From: Vampirovibrio chlorellavorus
GTDB lineage: Bacteria > Cyanobacteriota > Vampirovibrionia > Vampirovibrionales > Vampirovibrionaceae
DNA: 64,000 nt
Assembly (NCBI GenBank): GCA_903866275.1
Contig: CAIPMU010000012.1
Location: forward strand, 280,606 to 344,605
Direction of reading: 5' to 3'
This document shows, piece by piece, positions 1 through 8,779 of the stretch. The translations under genes and the position numbers were made by a program. How positions within the stretch are numbered: the first letter of the stretch is position 1; each line of letters opens with the position of its first letter. A model generated the notes under the pieces. That model saw only the letters and a list, made by a program, of their open reading frames with translations, was not told the origin of the DNA and did no database searches.

Positions 1-35
1 CACTATTTCAACATTGCTTAGACAGGAGAATCGCC

Positions 36-1088
36 TTGAAGCTGCAATTTTGTCCGCTGGAAATCCCTTATGAGTTTACCTTCACCATCTCCCGGCATTC
101 CCACACCCATGCCACCACGGTGATCGTGACGCTCACCTATAAGGAAAACGGGAAGACTTACGAAGGCATGGGCGAGGCTGTCCCGTCCGAGTTTTACGGG
201 GAGAACGCAAAAACCGTTTGCGCGTTTTATGAGCGCCTCAACCGTGAGCAAGTGCTGGCCGACCTTTCGCCCTTTGATATTCAGAAACTGCAAGACCGCT
301 TTGAGGCTCTTGTAGGCAATATGGCGGCCAAGTCCGGGATTGATCAAGCCTTCTACGATCTGCAAGGGAAGATCCTGAATCGCCCCCTCTGGCAACTGTG
401 GGGCCTGGATCCGGCCAAAGCGCCTAAAAGCTCCTATACCATTGGGATTGCGGATTTAGAGACTGCCCAGCGTAAAACCAAAATCGCCCTCTCGCGGGGA
501 TACGACGTGCTCAAGGTCAAGCTGGGCTCACCCAATGACGTGGGGCTGTTCGAGGCCATCCGCGCGCTCGCACCGTATCCGGCTATCACCATGCGGGTAG
601 ATGCCAACGCGGCCTGGGATGTGGATGCGGCCATCGACATCTGCCACCTGCTGCATGATCATCATGTCGAATTCGTGGAAGAGCCGCTCAAGCTGACCTG
701 CACCAATGCGGATTACGCCAAGCTCAAGGCCCAAAGCCCCATCCCTCTGATGGCGGATGAGAGTTGCCACACCCTGACGGACATTCCCCGCTGTGCCGAA
801 TTTTTCCACGCCATCAACCTGAAACACACCAAAACCGGCGGATTGACCGAATCCCGACGGATGATTGATGCGGCGCGGGCCCATGGGCTTACCATTATGC
901 TGGGCGGCTTTGGGGAAAGTTCGCTGTCAGTTACGGCCTTTGCGCAGCTTAGTCCGCTGGTGGATTATTGCGACCTCGATGGGGCGTTGCTCATGGGTGA
1001 AGATGCGTTTGAGGGTGTGCGCTTTGAAGGGAGCCGGTTCTATTTACCCCATCGTCCCGGCTTTGGGGTGATTCCAAGGGGAAAATAG
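36..1088 (+). CDS. Dipeptide epimerase (L-Ala-D/L-Glu epimerase type, enolase superfamily)
   Basis: Predicted to epimerise the C-terminal residue of dipeptides such as L-Ala-D-Glu from peptidoglycan turnover, in the cytoplasm. The sequence shows the enolase-superfamily barrel residues: KVK near residues 160-162, DAN at 189-191, EEP at 215-217, DES at 241-243 and the KHTK lysines at 263-266. A C-terminal DLD (313-315) is the DxD pair that marks dipeptide epimerases within the superfamily. The length of 350 aa is normal. The start is a TTG with AGGAG seven bases upstream. The exact dipeptide preference cannot be read from sequence. Confidence 0.9.
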   Translation: MKLQFCPLEIPYEFTFTISRHSHTHATTVIVTLTYKENGKTYEGMGEAVPSEFYGENAKTVCAFYERLNREQVLADLSPFDIQKLQDRFEALVGNMAAKSGIDQAFYDLQGKILNRPLWQLWGLDPAKAPKSSYTIGIADLETAQRKTKIALSRGYDVLKVKLGSPNDVGLFEAIRALAPYPAITMRVDANAAWDVDAAIDICHLLHDHHVEFVEEPLKLTCTNADYAKLKAQSPIPLMADESCHTLTDIPRCAEFFHAINLKHTKTGGLTESRRMIDAARAHGLTIMLGGFGESSLSVTAFAQLSPLVDYCDLDGALLMGEDAFEGVRFEGSRFYLPHRPGFGVIPRGK

Positions 1089-1259
1089 CCCCGGAGCATG
1101 TGGGGCATGCGTTTGGGCTGATTTCAATCCGGAAACCTCAAGCCCTGTCGCTACAAGGCGCATGAGCTAAGTGCATCGTCCAATTGTCCTATTGGCGGGC
1201 GCATGCCTTTTGTCTACACTGGTCAAACCCGAGCGCGTCTGATTGGGGAGGATAGACTT

Positions 1260-2177
1260 ATGGTGGCATCATCATCACCCATTGTTACTTTTCTGGTTCT
1301 GGCCGGGGATTTTGCTCTGCCCTTGCAGGAATGCCTCCGCTCTATCCTTGCTCAAAGCTTCATTGACCTGGAAGTTCTGATTTTAGATACGGCTCTGCAC
1401 CGGGAACCGACCGAACTTTCCCAACAAGTGAGCCGGCGGGACGATCGGGTGAGGCATCTGGTGCTTCCTTCAGCCAATACCCGGTTCGATAGCTGGAATC
1501 ATGGGCTGCGACAAGCCAAAGGAGAGTTAATCTGGCTATTGGAACCCACGGATCGGCTGGCCAGCCCTCAAGCGATCAAGGATTGCGTCACCCAATTCAT
1601 TCTTAACCCACGGCTGGGTCTATTGTTCAGTCGGGTGCAATATCTGGATGACAATGGCGTGCCCATTGAACGCTACGCGCCGCCCAAGAAAAATAGCGAA
1701 TTGCCTTACCACCCCACGCTTTATCCGGGTCGTCTGTTCTTCCGGCAGCTGCTCAAGGCCAATCTCATCCCCGCGGGTTCCGTGATTGCCCGGAAAGCAT
1801 GCTTTAACCGGGCCGGTGGATTTCAAAATGAACTGGGGCATAGCAGTGCCTGGCAGCTTTGGTTGCGGTTCTCTCTGGACTGGCAGGTGTACTTTGATCC
1901 CGTCCCCAAACTCCTGTCCCGACAATCAACTCAGGAAGCCAGTCTTCATCAAGGCAAATCGAGACAGGGTTTACACCAACTATTGCAAAGCTTTTTGGCC
2001 TTGCAAGACTTTATGGCCGCCTATCATTATCCCAAACCCTTACAGCATCAGGTTCAGCTGGCTCGTCTGCAGTTCATGCGTCGTAAGGGCATCAAACTGA
2101 GCGTTGGCGATCAACTCTTGCGCTTCTATCGAAAGCTGACCACCTCAGGCTCTCCCCTCAGTCCATTGCTAGACTGA
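1260..2177 (+). CDS. Family 2-like glycosyltransferase
   Basis: The N-terminal half has the GT-A layout of family 2 glycosyltransferases: a hydrophobic first strand, then ECLRSILAQSF near residue 25, then a conserved-looking SWNHGLRQAKGELIWLLEP segment. In typical members this last position carries an acidic DxD/DSDD metal site; here it reads LLEPTD, so the donor-metal site is altered or shifted. An upstream in-frame ATG at 1203 exists, but the start at 1260 has a strong GGGGAGG site eight bases before it and is preferred. The C-terminal part (after about residue 200) is not recognised. The acceptor is unknown and the gene stands alone before the etf operon. Confidence 0.7.
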   Translation: MVASSSPIVTFLVLAGDFALPLQECLRSILAQSFIDLEVLILDTALHREPTELSQQVSRRDDRVRHLVLPSANTRFDSWNHGLRQAKGELIWLLEPTDRLASPQAIKDCVTQFILNPRLGLLFSRVQYLDDNGVPIERYAPPKKNSELPYHPTLYPGRLFFRQLLKANLIPAGSVIARKACFNRAGGFQNELGHSSAWQLWLRFSLDWQVYFDPVPKLLSRQSTQEASLHQGKSRQGLHQLLQSFLALQDFMAAYHYPKPLQHQVQLARLQFMRRKGIKLSVGDQLLRFYRKLTTSGSPLSPLLD

Positions 2178-2321
2178 TCGCTCTTGTTGCAAATCTTGGT
2201 TTTTTCTTTGCATCCGGGGGGTTCGCGGATGAGGCCCTGATACCCGGCTCATTTAAGCGAACGAGCTCAGCGACTTTCGCTTCCCCAAAGTCACCAAAGG
2301 GACTAAAATATTTGACGAGAT

Positions 2322-2350
2322 ACTTCTTCGTTGTTATCTTTATCGATGAT
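2322..2350 (+). promoter_or_regulatory. Candidate sigma-70 promoter for the etf operon
   Basis: TTGACG at 2322-2327 and TATCTT at 2345-2350 are separated by 17 bases and lie about 125 bases before etfB, in a 296-base gap with no other gene. Assigned by consensus only. Confidence 0.4.
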
Positions 2351-2473
2351 CTCCCACACTCGTTGAGCGGTAATCACCCTGATTGTTTTGATTTTATCAA
2401 AGAGTTTAAACGTCTGAAGACTTCTATTCCCCTTTATTGAGACCCTATTAAGAGAAGAGCCGGTTTAAAGATC

Positions 2474-3307
2474 ATGTCCACCATTCAGAATATTTTTGTC
2501 CTGATCAAGCAGGTTCCGGATCAGTCCGCGAAAGCCGGGATTAACCCCGATGGCACCATTGATCGAGCCAAAGCCAAGCGCATGCTGAACCCCTTTGACC
2601 GCTATGCCCTGCAAGCGGCCTTGCACACCAAACACCTCTACGGTGGAAAAGTCACCGCTATTTCAATGGGTCCCCCGCCCGCCGTGGAAATCCTGATGGA
2701 AGCCATTGAGCACGGGGCAGATTTTGGCTACCTGCTCTCGGATCGCCGCTTGGCCGCTTCCGATACACTGGCGACTGCGTATGCGTTGCACAAGGTGGTT
2801 CAACATCTGGGCGTGCCTGATTTAATCTTTTGCGGCCTGCAAACTACCGATGGTGACACCGCTCAAGTGGGTCCCCAAATCGCCGAACGGCTCGATTTGC
2901 CGCAGACGAGCTACTGCGAAGACTTTCGCGTGGAAGACGGTAAAGTGGTGGCGCGCCGGGTCATTGAAGGCGGTTACCAATGGGTGAAAATGGCGATGCC
3001 TGCGATGATCACCGTGGCCAACTCCTACCATCACCTGGAGTACAAAACCATTCGCGGGGCGCGCAAAGTGCAAATGCTGCTGCGCAACGAAGAAGAGAAA
3101 AATAACGTGATTAAAATGATCACCTTGGACGATGTGGGCGCGGATCCAACCCTCTGCGGGCTGAAGGGCTCTCCCACCATCGTTGCCAAAACCGACAAGG
3201 TGTCCGAGATCGGTGGCAGCTGCAAAGTGCGCCAAGGCGAACCGATTGAACATATGGTGCGTGACATGCTGCAAACCAGCAATCTCAGGGAATTTGCAAA
3301 CGTATGA
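2474..3307 (+). CDS. etfB: Electron transfer flavoprotein, beta subunit
   Basis: Small subunit of the ETF heterodimer, which carries electrons from acyl-CoA or other dehydrogenases in the cytoplasm. The N-terminus (VLIKQVPDQSAK) and the MLNPFDRYAL segment are typical. The nucleotide-binding loop near residues 119-130 reads TTDGDTAQVGPQ, the form seen in clostridial/FixA-type and bifurcating ETFs and unlike the mitochondrial type. At 277 aa it is slightly longer than usual because of a C-terminal tail. Its stop overlaps the etfA start by four bases (ATGA), so the two subunits are translationally coupled. Confidence 0.95.
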   Translation: MSTIQNIFVLIKQVPDQSAKAGINPDGTIDRAKAKRMLNPFDRYALQAALHTKHLYGGKVTAISMGPPPAVEILMEAIEHGADFGYLLSDRRLAASDTLATAYALHKVVQHLGVPDLIFCGLQTTDGDTAQVGPQIAERLDLPQTSYCEDFRVEDGKVVARRVIEGGYQWVKMAMPAMITVANSYHHLEYKTIRGARKVQMLLRNEEEKNNVIKMITLDDVGADPTLCGLKGSPTIVAKTDKVSEIGGSCKVRQGEPIEHMVRDMLQTSNLREFANV

Positions 3308-4482
3308 GCCAGACTGAAAATCAACCTACTCCCCCCGTCGAAAATCAGGCGCCTCCCGCTCCGGCCCCCGAGCCAGAGCCCTTGCGCGAAATTATCACCC
3401 CCTCCAACAAGGAAGTCATTGTCCTGGCTGAGCAAGTGGGCGGGCAAATTCAGCCCGTCACCCTGGAATTGCTGGGTGCGGGTCGTGATTTGGCCAACAA
3501 ACTGGGCGGCCAACTGTCTTGTATTCTGTTGGGTCACAATTTGGGCGATGCCGCTCAGACCTTGATTCATTATGGGGCCGAGATTGTGTATGTCGGTGAT
3601 GATGCTCAACTGGAAAATTACCGCACTTTGCCTTACCGCCGGGTAATTACCGATCTCTTGAAAACGTTTGCGTTGCCCCCACATATTCTGTTGCTGGGTT
3701 CGACCACCACGGGGCGCGATTTGGCTCCCCGGATTGCGGCGTTCTTTAAAACCGGCCTGACCGCCGATTGCACCGAGCTGGATATTGGGCCCTATGAGCA
3801 CACCAACAAGGCGGATCCGGATAAAGTGGGTCTATACCCCGGTTGCTTGTACGCCATTCGTCCCAGCTTTGGCGAGAGCCTTAAAGCCCGGATTCTGGGG
3901 CCCTGGAACAACCCGCAGATGGCCACAACTCGCCCCGGCGTGATGAACCCCTTGAAGCCGGATACTAGTCGTACCGGCGAAGTACGCCACATTCCCGTCA
4001 ATTTGCTGTCGGAAGATTACCGGCTGGAAGTGATGGAAATTGTGCGCGAAACGTCCAATAGCGTTAACCTGACCGATGCCGATGTGATTGTTTCTGGCGG
4101 CTTTGGCATGGGTGGCCCGGAAGGCTTTGAACTGCTAAAAGAACTGGCGGCCTGCTTTGAAAACGGTGTGGTGGGCGCAACCCGCAAAGTTGTGGATGCG
4201 GGCTGGATCCCTTACCAATACCAGATTGGCCAAACCGGCAAAGTGGTTCGTCCGAAAGTGTACATTGCCTGCGGCATTTCCGGGGCGATTCAGCACAAGG
4301 TCGGCATGCAGAAATCCGGTTTGATCATCGCCATTAACAAGGATGCCGATGCGCCCATTTTCTCGGTGGCGCAACAAGGGATCGTGGGCGATGTCTTCCA
4401 TGTAGTGCCCGAGCTGATTCGTCAGATGAAGGCTCAAAAGCAGGCAGGCGGTGTTTCCTCGGCTGAAAAGTCTTTGGTTTAG
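3304..4482 (+). CDS. etfA: Electron transfer flavoprotein, alpha subunit
   Basis: Large FAD-binding subunit of ETF. The C-terminal FAD domain is well preserved: QIGQTGKVV, then ACGISGAIQH and INKDADAPIF, close to the family consensus. A proline/glutamate-rich extension of about 35 residues precedes the first recognisable strand. The usual SGGRG motif, whose arginine contacts the flavin, reads SGGFG here, so that arginine is absent. The later GATR arginine is kept. The gene overlaps etfB by four bases and is followed 95 bases later by the ETF:quinone oxidoreductase gene, so all three probably form one electron-transfer unit. Confidence 0.95.
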   Translation: MSQTENQPTPPVENQAPPAPAPEPEPLREIITPSNKEVIVLAEQVGGQIQPVTLELLGAGRDLANKLGGQLSCILLGHNLGDAAQTLIHYGAEIVYVGDDAQLENYRTLPYRRVITDLLKTFALPPHILLLGSTTTGRDLAPRIAAFFKTGLTADCTELDIGPYEHTNKADPDKVGLYPGCLYAIRPSFGESLKARILGPWNNPQMATTRPGVMNPLKPDTSRTGEVRHIPVNLLSEDYRLEVMEIVRETSNSVNLTDADVIVSGGFGMGGPEGFELLKELAACFENGVVGATRKVVDAGWIPYQYQIGQTGKVVRPKVYIACGISGAIQHKVGMQKSGLIIAINKDADAPIFSVAQQGIVGDVFHVVPELIRQMKAQKQAGGVSSAEKSLV

Positions 4483-4576
4483 GCGCATTTCAACCCCATT
4501 ATTTTTCCGGATCAACTGAAATAATTTAAGTTTTAAATGAATATAACGTCTTGAATTAATAGGAGGCACGGCCTCT

Positions 4577-6310
4577 GTGGCTGAACGCATCGAATACGAT
4601 ATTATTTTGGTAGGCGGCAGTCCTTCCAACTTATCACTGGCCCACCGTTTGGTGGATTTGGCCAAGGAGAGCGGTCAATCTTTTACGATGGCCATTCTCG
4701 AAAAAGGCAAAGAGTTTGGCGCGCACATTGTCAGTGGCGCTGTGACCAAACCCCATGTGATCAAAAAATTGTTCCCCAACTACGAAGAATTGGGCTTTCC
4801 CATTGAGGCTGTTTGCCAGGAGAGCCAGTTTTCCGTGTTGGCCAACCACAGCAAATGGGATGTCCCCAGCGCCCTGGTGCCGGATGGCATGAAAAAAGAA
4901 GGCTACTGGGTGCTCACCCTGAGCCATGTGGTCTACTGGATGGCGAACCAGCTGAAGGCCAAAATCAAGGACGTCCCTAATGTGGTTGTGGATCTTTTCC
5001 CTGGGTTTTCCGCCCATGAAGTGGTTTATGACGGCAACAAGGTTCTCGGTGTTCAGGTGGTGGAAAAATCCACTGGAGACGCCAATGAAGACAACATTTA
5101 TGGTAAAGTGACCTGCTTTGGCGATAAAGGGTTTGTCTCCCGCAATTACATTGAGAAATTCAAACTGCGCGAGAATCCGCAAATCTGGTCGGTTGGCGTG
5201 AAAGAAGTCTGGGAGCTCGCTCCCGAGAAAGATTTTGCGGGTAAAGTCTGGCACACGATGGGCTTCCCGATGGTGGACGGCAGCTTCGGCGGTGGGTTTG
5301 TCTACGGGATGAAAGACCACAAACTGACCATCGGGATGGTTATTTCGCTGGATTCTCCCAATCCCAATATCAATCCCCAACAGCGGTTGCAGGATTTGAA
5401 AAAGCACCCTTGGCTCCAAGACATGATCAAGGGTGGCAAGATGCTGAAATACGGTGCAGCCCTGTTGCCGGAAGGCGGCTACTTTAGTCTTCCCAGCAAG
5501 TTTGCCACCGATGGCGCCATGCTGTTGGGTGATGCTCTGGGTGTGCTGGATATTGGCAATCTCTCGGGCATTGATAAGGCGATGGAATGCGGCTGGCAAG
5601 CGGCGGAACTGTTGCATGACGCCTTAAAAACCGGTGACTTCAGTGAAGTCAAACTGGCCCCCTACAAAGAGCGCGTGATGAACTCGTTTGTAGGCAAGCA
5701 GTTGTTCGAGGCTCGCTATTTCCGTCAGGCCTGGCAGGAAAACCCCAGATTGCTGAATAATTATCTGCCGACGGTCATGGATGGCATTGACAATGGGAAC
5801 GCCTGGATCGGTCTGGTCACCGTTGGTCTGAAAAATAACCCCTTTGTGGCGACTGCAGATGCCTTGCGTCTGAAAAAGTTGATGGACGGCAACTGTGATA
5901 TTGGCTCGGTCCGTTACAAGGAAGACTACAAGCACATTGTGCCCAACTTTAAAGTGGAACGCCAGATTCAACCGGGCAACTACGATAAGGATACGGTCAC
6001 CAGCCGTGCGGATGCTGTGTTCTTTGCGGGCACGAAGTACCATGAAGAAAACATGCACATCGACGAGTTCAACGCCGATACCTGTGTGAAGTGTATTAGC
6101 ACCTACACGGCGCTGAACAAGGAAACGCCCTGCGTGTCCGATTGTACGGCCGAAGTACATCGCGTGGATGACGTGCACGGTCTTCAAAAGCATGGCATGT
6201 CGCTGGAAAACTGTGTGCAGTGCCGTACCTGCGAAATCGTCTGTCCAGAGGTGAATCTGAAGGTTAGACCGACCGAGCAAGGCGCTGGTCCGGATTTCAT
6301 GGGGCTGTAA
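4577..6310 (+). CDS. ETF:quinone oxidoreductase (FixC/FixX-type fusion)
   Basis: Transfers electrons from ETF to membrane quinone using FAD and a [4Fe-4S] cluster. The N-terminal FAD region includes EKGKEFGAHIVSGAV, near-diagnostic for ETF-QO, and the C-terminal ferredoxin part has CVQCRTCEIVCP followed by a terminal GAGP segment as in the family. A further CVKC and C-x3-C pair lies just upstream. The dinucleotide-binding loop reads VGGSPSN, replacing two glycines of the GxGxxG pattern. The 577-aa length fits a fused FixC+FixX. The GTG start has AGGAGG ten bases upstream. A perfect-stem terminator follows the gene. Confidence 0.93.
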   Translation: MAERIEYDIILVGGSPSNLSLAHRLVDLAKESGQSFTMAILEKGKEFGAHIVSGAVTKPHVIKKLFPNYEELGFPIEAVCQESQFSVLANHSKWDVPSALVPDGMKKEGYWVLTLSHVVYWMANQLKAKIKDVPNVVVDLFPGFSAHEVVYDGNKVLGVQVVEKSTGDANEDNIYGKVTCFGDKGFVSRNYIEKFKLRENPQIWSVGVKEVWELAPEKDFAGKVWHTMGFPMVDGSFGGGFVYGMKDHKLTIGMVISLDSPNPNINPQQRLQDLKKHPWLQDMIKGGKMLKYGAALLPEGGYFSLPSKFATDGAMLLGDALGVLDIGNLSGIDKAMECGWQAAELLHDALKTGDFSEVKLAPYKERVMNSFVGKQLFEARYFRQAWQENPRLLNNYLPTVMDGIDNGNAWIGLVTVGLKNNPFVATADALRLKKLMDGNCDIGSVRYKEDYKHIVPNFKVERQIQPGNYDKDTVTSRADAVFFAGTKYHEENMHIDEFNADTCVKCISTYTALNKETPCVSDCTAEVHRVDDVHGLQKHGMSLENCVQCRTCEIVCPEVNLKVRPTEQGAGPDFMGL

Positions 6311-6330
6311 GCCTCTTAGGTAATCTATTG

Positions 6331-6364
6331 CTAAACAGCCACAGTTCCCACTGTGGCTGTTTAG
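6331..6364 (+). terminator. Hairpin terminator after the ETF:QO gene
   Basis: A perfect 14-bp inverted repeat (CTAAACAGCCACAG and its complement) with a 6-base loop lies 20 bases after the stop codon. The following tract is T-rich but interrupted. Confidence 0.7.
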
Positions 6365-6461
6365 TTTAGTATTGAAAGAGAATGTCAGAAAGTGATTTGG
6401 GTTTGATCGTGCTGCTGAGACTGAGCCACTGATGCAATTGTGCTGGTAAATTGAGTTTTGC

Positions 6462-6486
6462 AAAAAAAAGCCCTCGGGAGGAGGGC
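6462..6486 (-). terminator. Intrinsic terminator on the minus strand with no gene before it
   Basis: GCCCTC/GAGGGC stem with a five-base loop. Read on the minus strand it is followed by eight T residues (A tract 6462-6469 on the plus strand). No open reading frame of reasonable size lies upstream on that strand, so it may end a non-coding RNA. Confidence 0.6.
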
Positions 6487-6814
6487 GCTTTACCTTAACA
6501 TAGTTGAGATTTTTGATTGTTGAGATTAAATTGGCAGCGACCTTTGTCTCGCACCGGGATGTTTTTGGATCAGGAAGCAATCGATGGATTCACAAAGGCC
6601 TTTATAATGGGGTAGTGATGTGGTTTTGGTATATTTTCAAGATGTGATTAGTTTAGTGAAAAGCCAGGTCAGGGTCATCTAGGCAATGGTATGAACTATT
6701 AACTAGCCATTCGGGCTAGAGAGTGGTGGAAACTCAGCCATTGGAGGGAGATGTGTGCAGAGAGGATGTCGGGTCCAGGGTTGGCTTCTGTCTTTACAGC
6801 GGCAGTTAAACAAC
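6487..6814. other. Gene-free stretch, possible small RNA
   Basis: No convincing coding region on either strand. A 7-base complementarity (CCTTTGT at 6541-6547, ACAAAGG at 6592-6598) could close a stem, and a TATAAT lies at 6603-6608 on the plus strand. I could not match it to SRP RNA, 6S RNA, tmRNA or RNase P by eye. Confidence 0.3.
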
Positions 6815-6846
6815 AAAAAACCTCACCGAAAGGGTGAGGTTTTTTT
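6815..6846 (-). terminator. Intrinsic terminator of tRNA-fMet
   Basis: CCTCACC/GGTGAGG stem with GAAAG loop, flanked by A6 and T7 runs, so it can work in both directions. It lies just past the 3' end of the tRNA on the minus strand. Confidence 0.8.
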
Positions 6847-6849
6847 AAG

Positions 6850-6926
<77 letters not shown>

Positions 6927-7206
6927 TCAGGTGTGTCAGCAGTTGACTGTCTATATAGAATGCACCAAAGAAAACGGAATGGCAACCCCTTGTCATAAAA
7001 ATTCTTGGTGCTGAGGCCTAAAATGCGTTATGAATCCCTGCAATGCTTGTTACAGTTTGAATTTTGCGCTTTGTTTTGGACGGAATTGGCTCAAGCAGCT
7101 GACTGACTTCTATGGTGTTGTGATTGATGTCGCTTTCTATAGCGTTGCCGGTGCTGGCAGTGATACAATGCGGGACAGGTCCTGAATTGGAGAGCGCGGT
7201 ACGACG

Positions 7207-8640
7207 ATGCAGAGTTTGATTGGGTTAACTTTTCTGGGTGGTTTGGGTCTGGGATACCTGACGGCATTCTTGCTGTATAAGTTCCAACGGACGCGTCTGC
7301 AAAGCGAGATGCAATTGGAGCAATCTGGCCTGGAGACGGAAAATGGCCTGCTGCGCTCACAGGCTGAGGACCTGAAAGCTACGGAAGCACTGCTGCGGAT
7401 GGAGCTGAACGAGGTTAGTCTGTCCAATATGCGCCTGGAAACCCTGCTGGATGAAACGCAAAAGCAGCATCAAGTTCTGGCGGAACAGCAGCAAGGCCAG
7501 TTTGAAGCCATTAGCCAGAAAACCCTGAAGCTGATTAAGGATGAGATGGAAGAAAAGGCCGCTCGTGAGGCTCAGTCCCGCCAGATGGCGATGGATGAGC
7601 GGATTGGGTTATTGCTAAAACCCCTTCGGGAAGTGATTGACCACCATGAGCTGCGGGTGAAAGAAATTGAAAAGCAGCATACCGAGGATACAGCCTCCCT
7701 GAAAAAGCATATCGAGCTGATTGTGGAGGAGACGGGTCGCTTGGTCAGCGTGAAAAACAAGCTGGCCGACGCGTTGAGTAACAGCAAGGGCCGTGGCGAC
7801 TGGGGCGAGATGGAACTGATGCGGTTGCTGGAGCACTCCGGGTTGATGGCTGGTGTGCATTATGAGGCCCAGAAGCAACAGGACGGGCTTCGTCCGGATA
7901 TTACCATTAAACTGTCCAATCAGCGTGTCCTGTACGTTGATGCCAAGACCATTCTGGTTAATCTGGAGCGCTTGCTGGGGGCGGGGGATTCTGATGAGGA
8001 GGCTGCGGAGCGTAAAAAACACGCAGCCGCTCTGGAGAAGGAAGTGCTTTCCTTGAGTTTGAAGACCTATGAAAGCCGTTGCAAGGACAGTATTGATTTT
8101 GTGGTCTTGTACGTGCCTCGAGAATCCATGTTACGCGCTGCGCTGGAGGAAAAGCCCGCCCTGATGGAGCAGGCTTTCCAGCGACGGGTGATTCTGGCAA
8201 GTCCCCTGATTTTGATGTCTATTCTGAAAACAGTGGCCTATGGGTGGGATCAGGCCCAGTTGTCCCAGAAGGCACAGGAGATTCAGGTTTTGGGACGGGA
8301 TCTGCACAAGCGGGCTTCCACCTTTCTGGAGCGGTTTAGTAAGGTGGGTGATCGGATTGAGGCACTGGGCGGGGCCTTTGATGAGGCCAAGCAGTCGCTT
8401 ACCGGTCGTCAGGGGATGATTCCCCAGTTGAAGAAGTTTGAGGACTATGGCTGTAAGTCTGAAAAGAGTATGCCGTTACTGGGTTATAGCCCTGACGAGG
8501 ATTCGTGGCCAATTCTGCCTGAGTCAGGCTTGCAGGCACTGGATATTCCGGCCACTAATACGCTGGAATCATCGGTTTTAAGCCCTTCGACAGATCGTTC
8601 CAAGGGGAGTCGAACTAAAGAAACTGCTTCAATGCCCTGA
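7207..8640 (+). CDS. rmuC: DNA recombination protein RmuC
   Basis: RmuC proteins limit inversion or rearrangement at repeats and carry a nuclease-like core. This one has one N-terminal membrane helix (about residues 5-23), a long coiled coil (about 30-165), then the RmuC domain with GRGDWGEMEL near residue 196, LRPDITIKL and VDAKT. These acidic and lysine residues are those of the PD-(D/E)XK-like core. The C-terminal 60 residues are hydrophilic and variable. The ribosome site is weak; an extended -10 (TGATACAAT, ending 7169) lies 38 bases upstream. Confidence 0.92.
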   Translation: MQSLIGLTFLGGLGLGYLTAFLLYKFQRTRLQSEMQLEQSGLETENGLLRSQAEDLKATEALLRMELNEVSLSNMRLETLLDETQKQHQVLAEQQQGQFEAISQKTLKLIKDEMEEKAAREAQSRQMAMDERIGLLLKPLREVIDHHELRVKEIEKQHTEDTASLKKHIELIVEETGRLVSVKNKLADALSNSKGRGDWGEMELMRLLEHSGLMAGVHYEAQKQQDGLRPDITIKLSNQRVLYVDAKTILVNLERLLGAGDSDEEAAERKKHAAALEKEVLSLSLKTYESRCKDSIDFVVLYVPRESMLRAALEEKPALMEQAFQRRVILASPLILMSILKTVAYGWDQAQLSQKAQEIQVLGRDLHKRASTFLERFSKVGDRIEALGGAFDEAKQSLTGRQGMIPQLKKFEDYGCKSEKSMPLLGYSPDEDSWPILPESGLQALDIPATNTLESSVLSPSTDRSKGSRTKETASMP

Positions 8641-8779
8641 TTCTCCCTCTTTCATTACAGCCTGTCACTTTTCTGCCCCTCTCCCTTGAGTGGAGGAATT
8701 GTTGCCTTGCAGGCTAGTGAAAACTTTCAGATGGTTTAGAATGAGGATTGAGGTACGTTCAAGCCTGTAGATTGTAATT

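Noticed and set aside
6661..6700. A CCAGGTCAGGGTCA string resembling the SRP RNA apical region.
   Set aside because: The GGAAG loop and the following AGCAG pairing expected of SRP RNA are absent.
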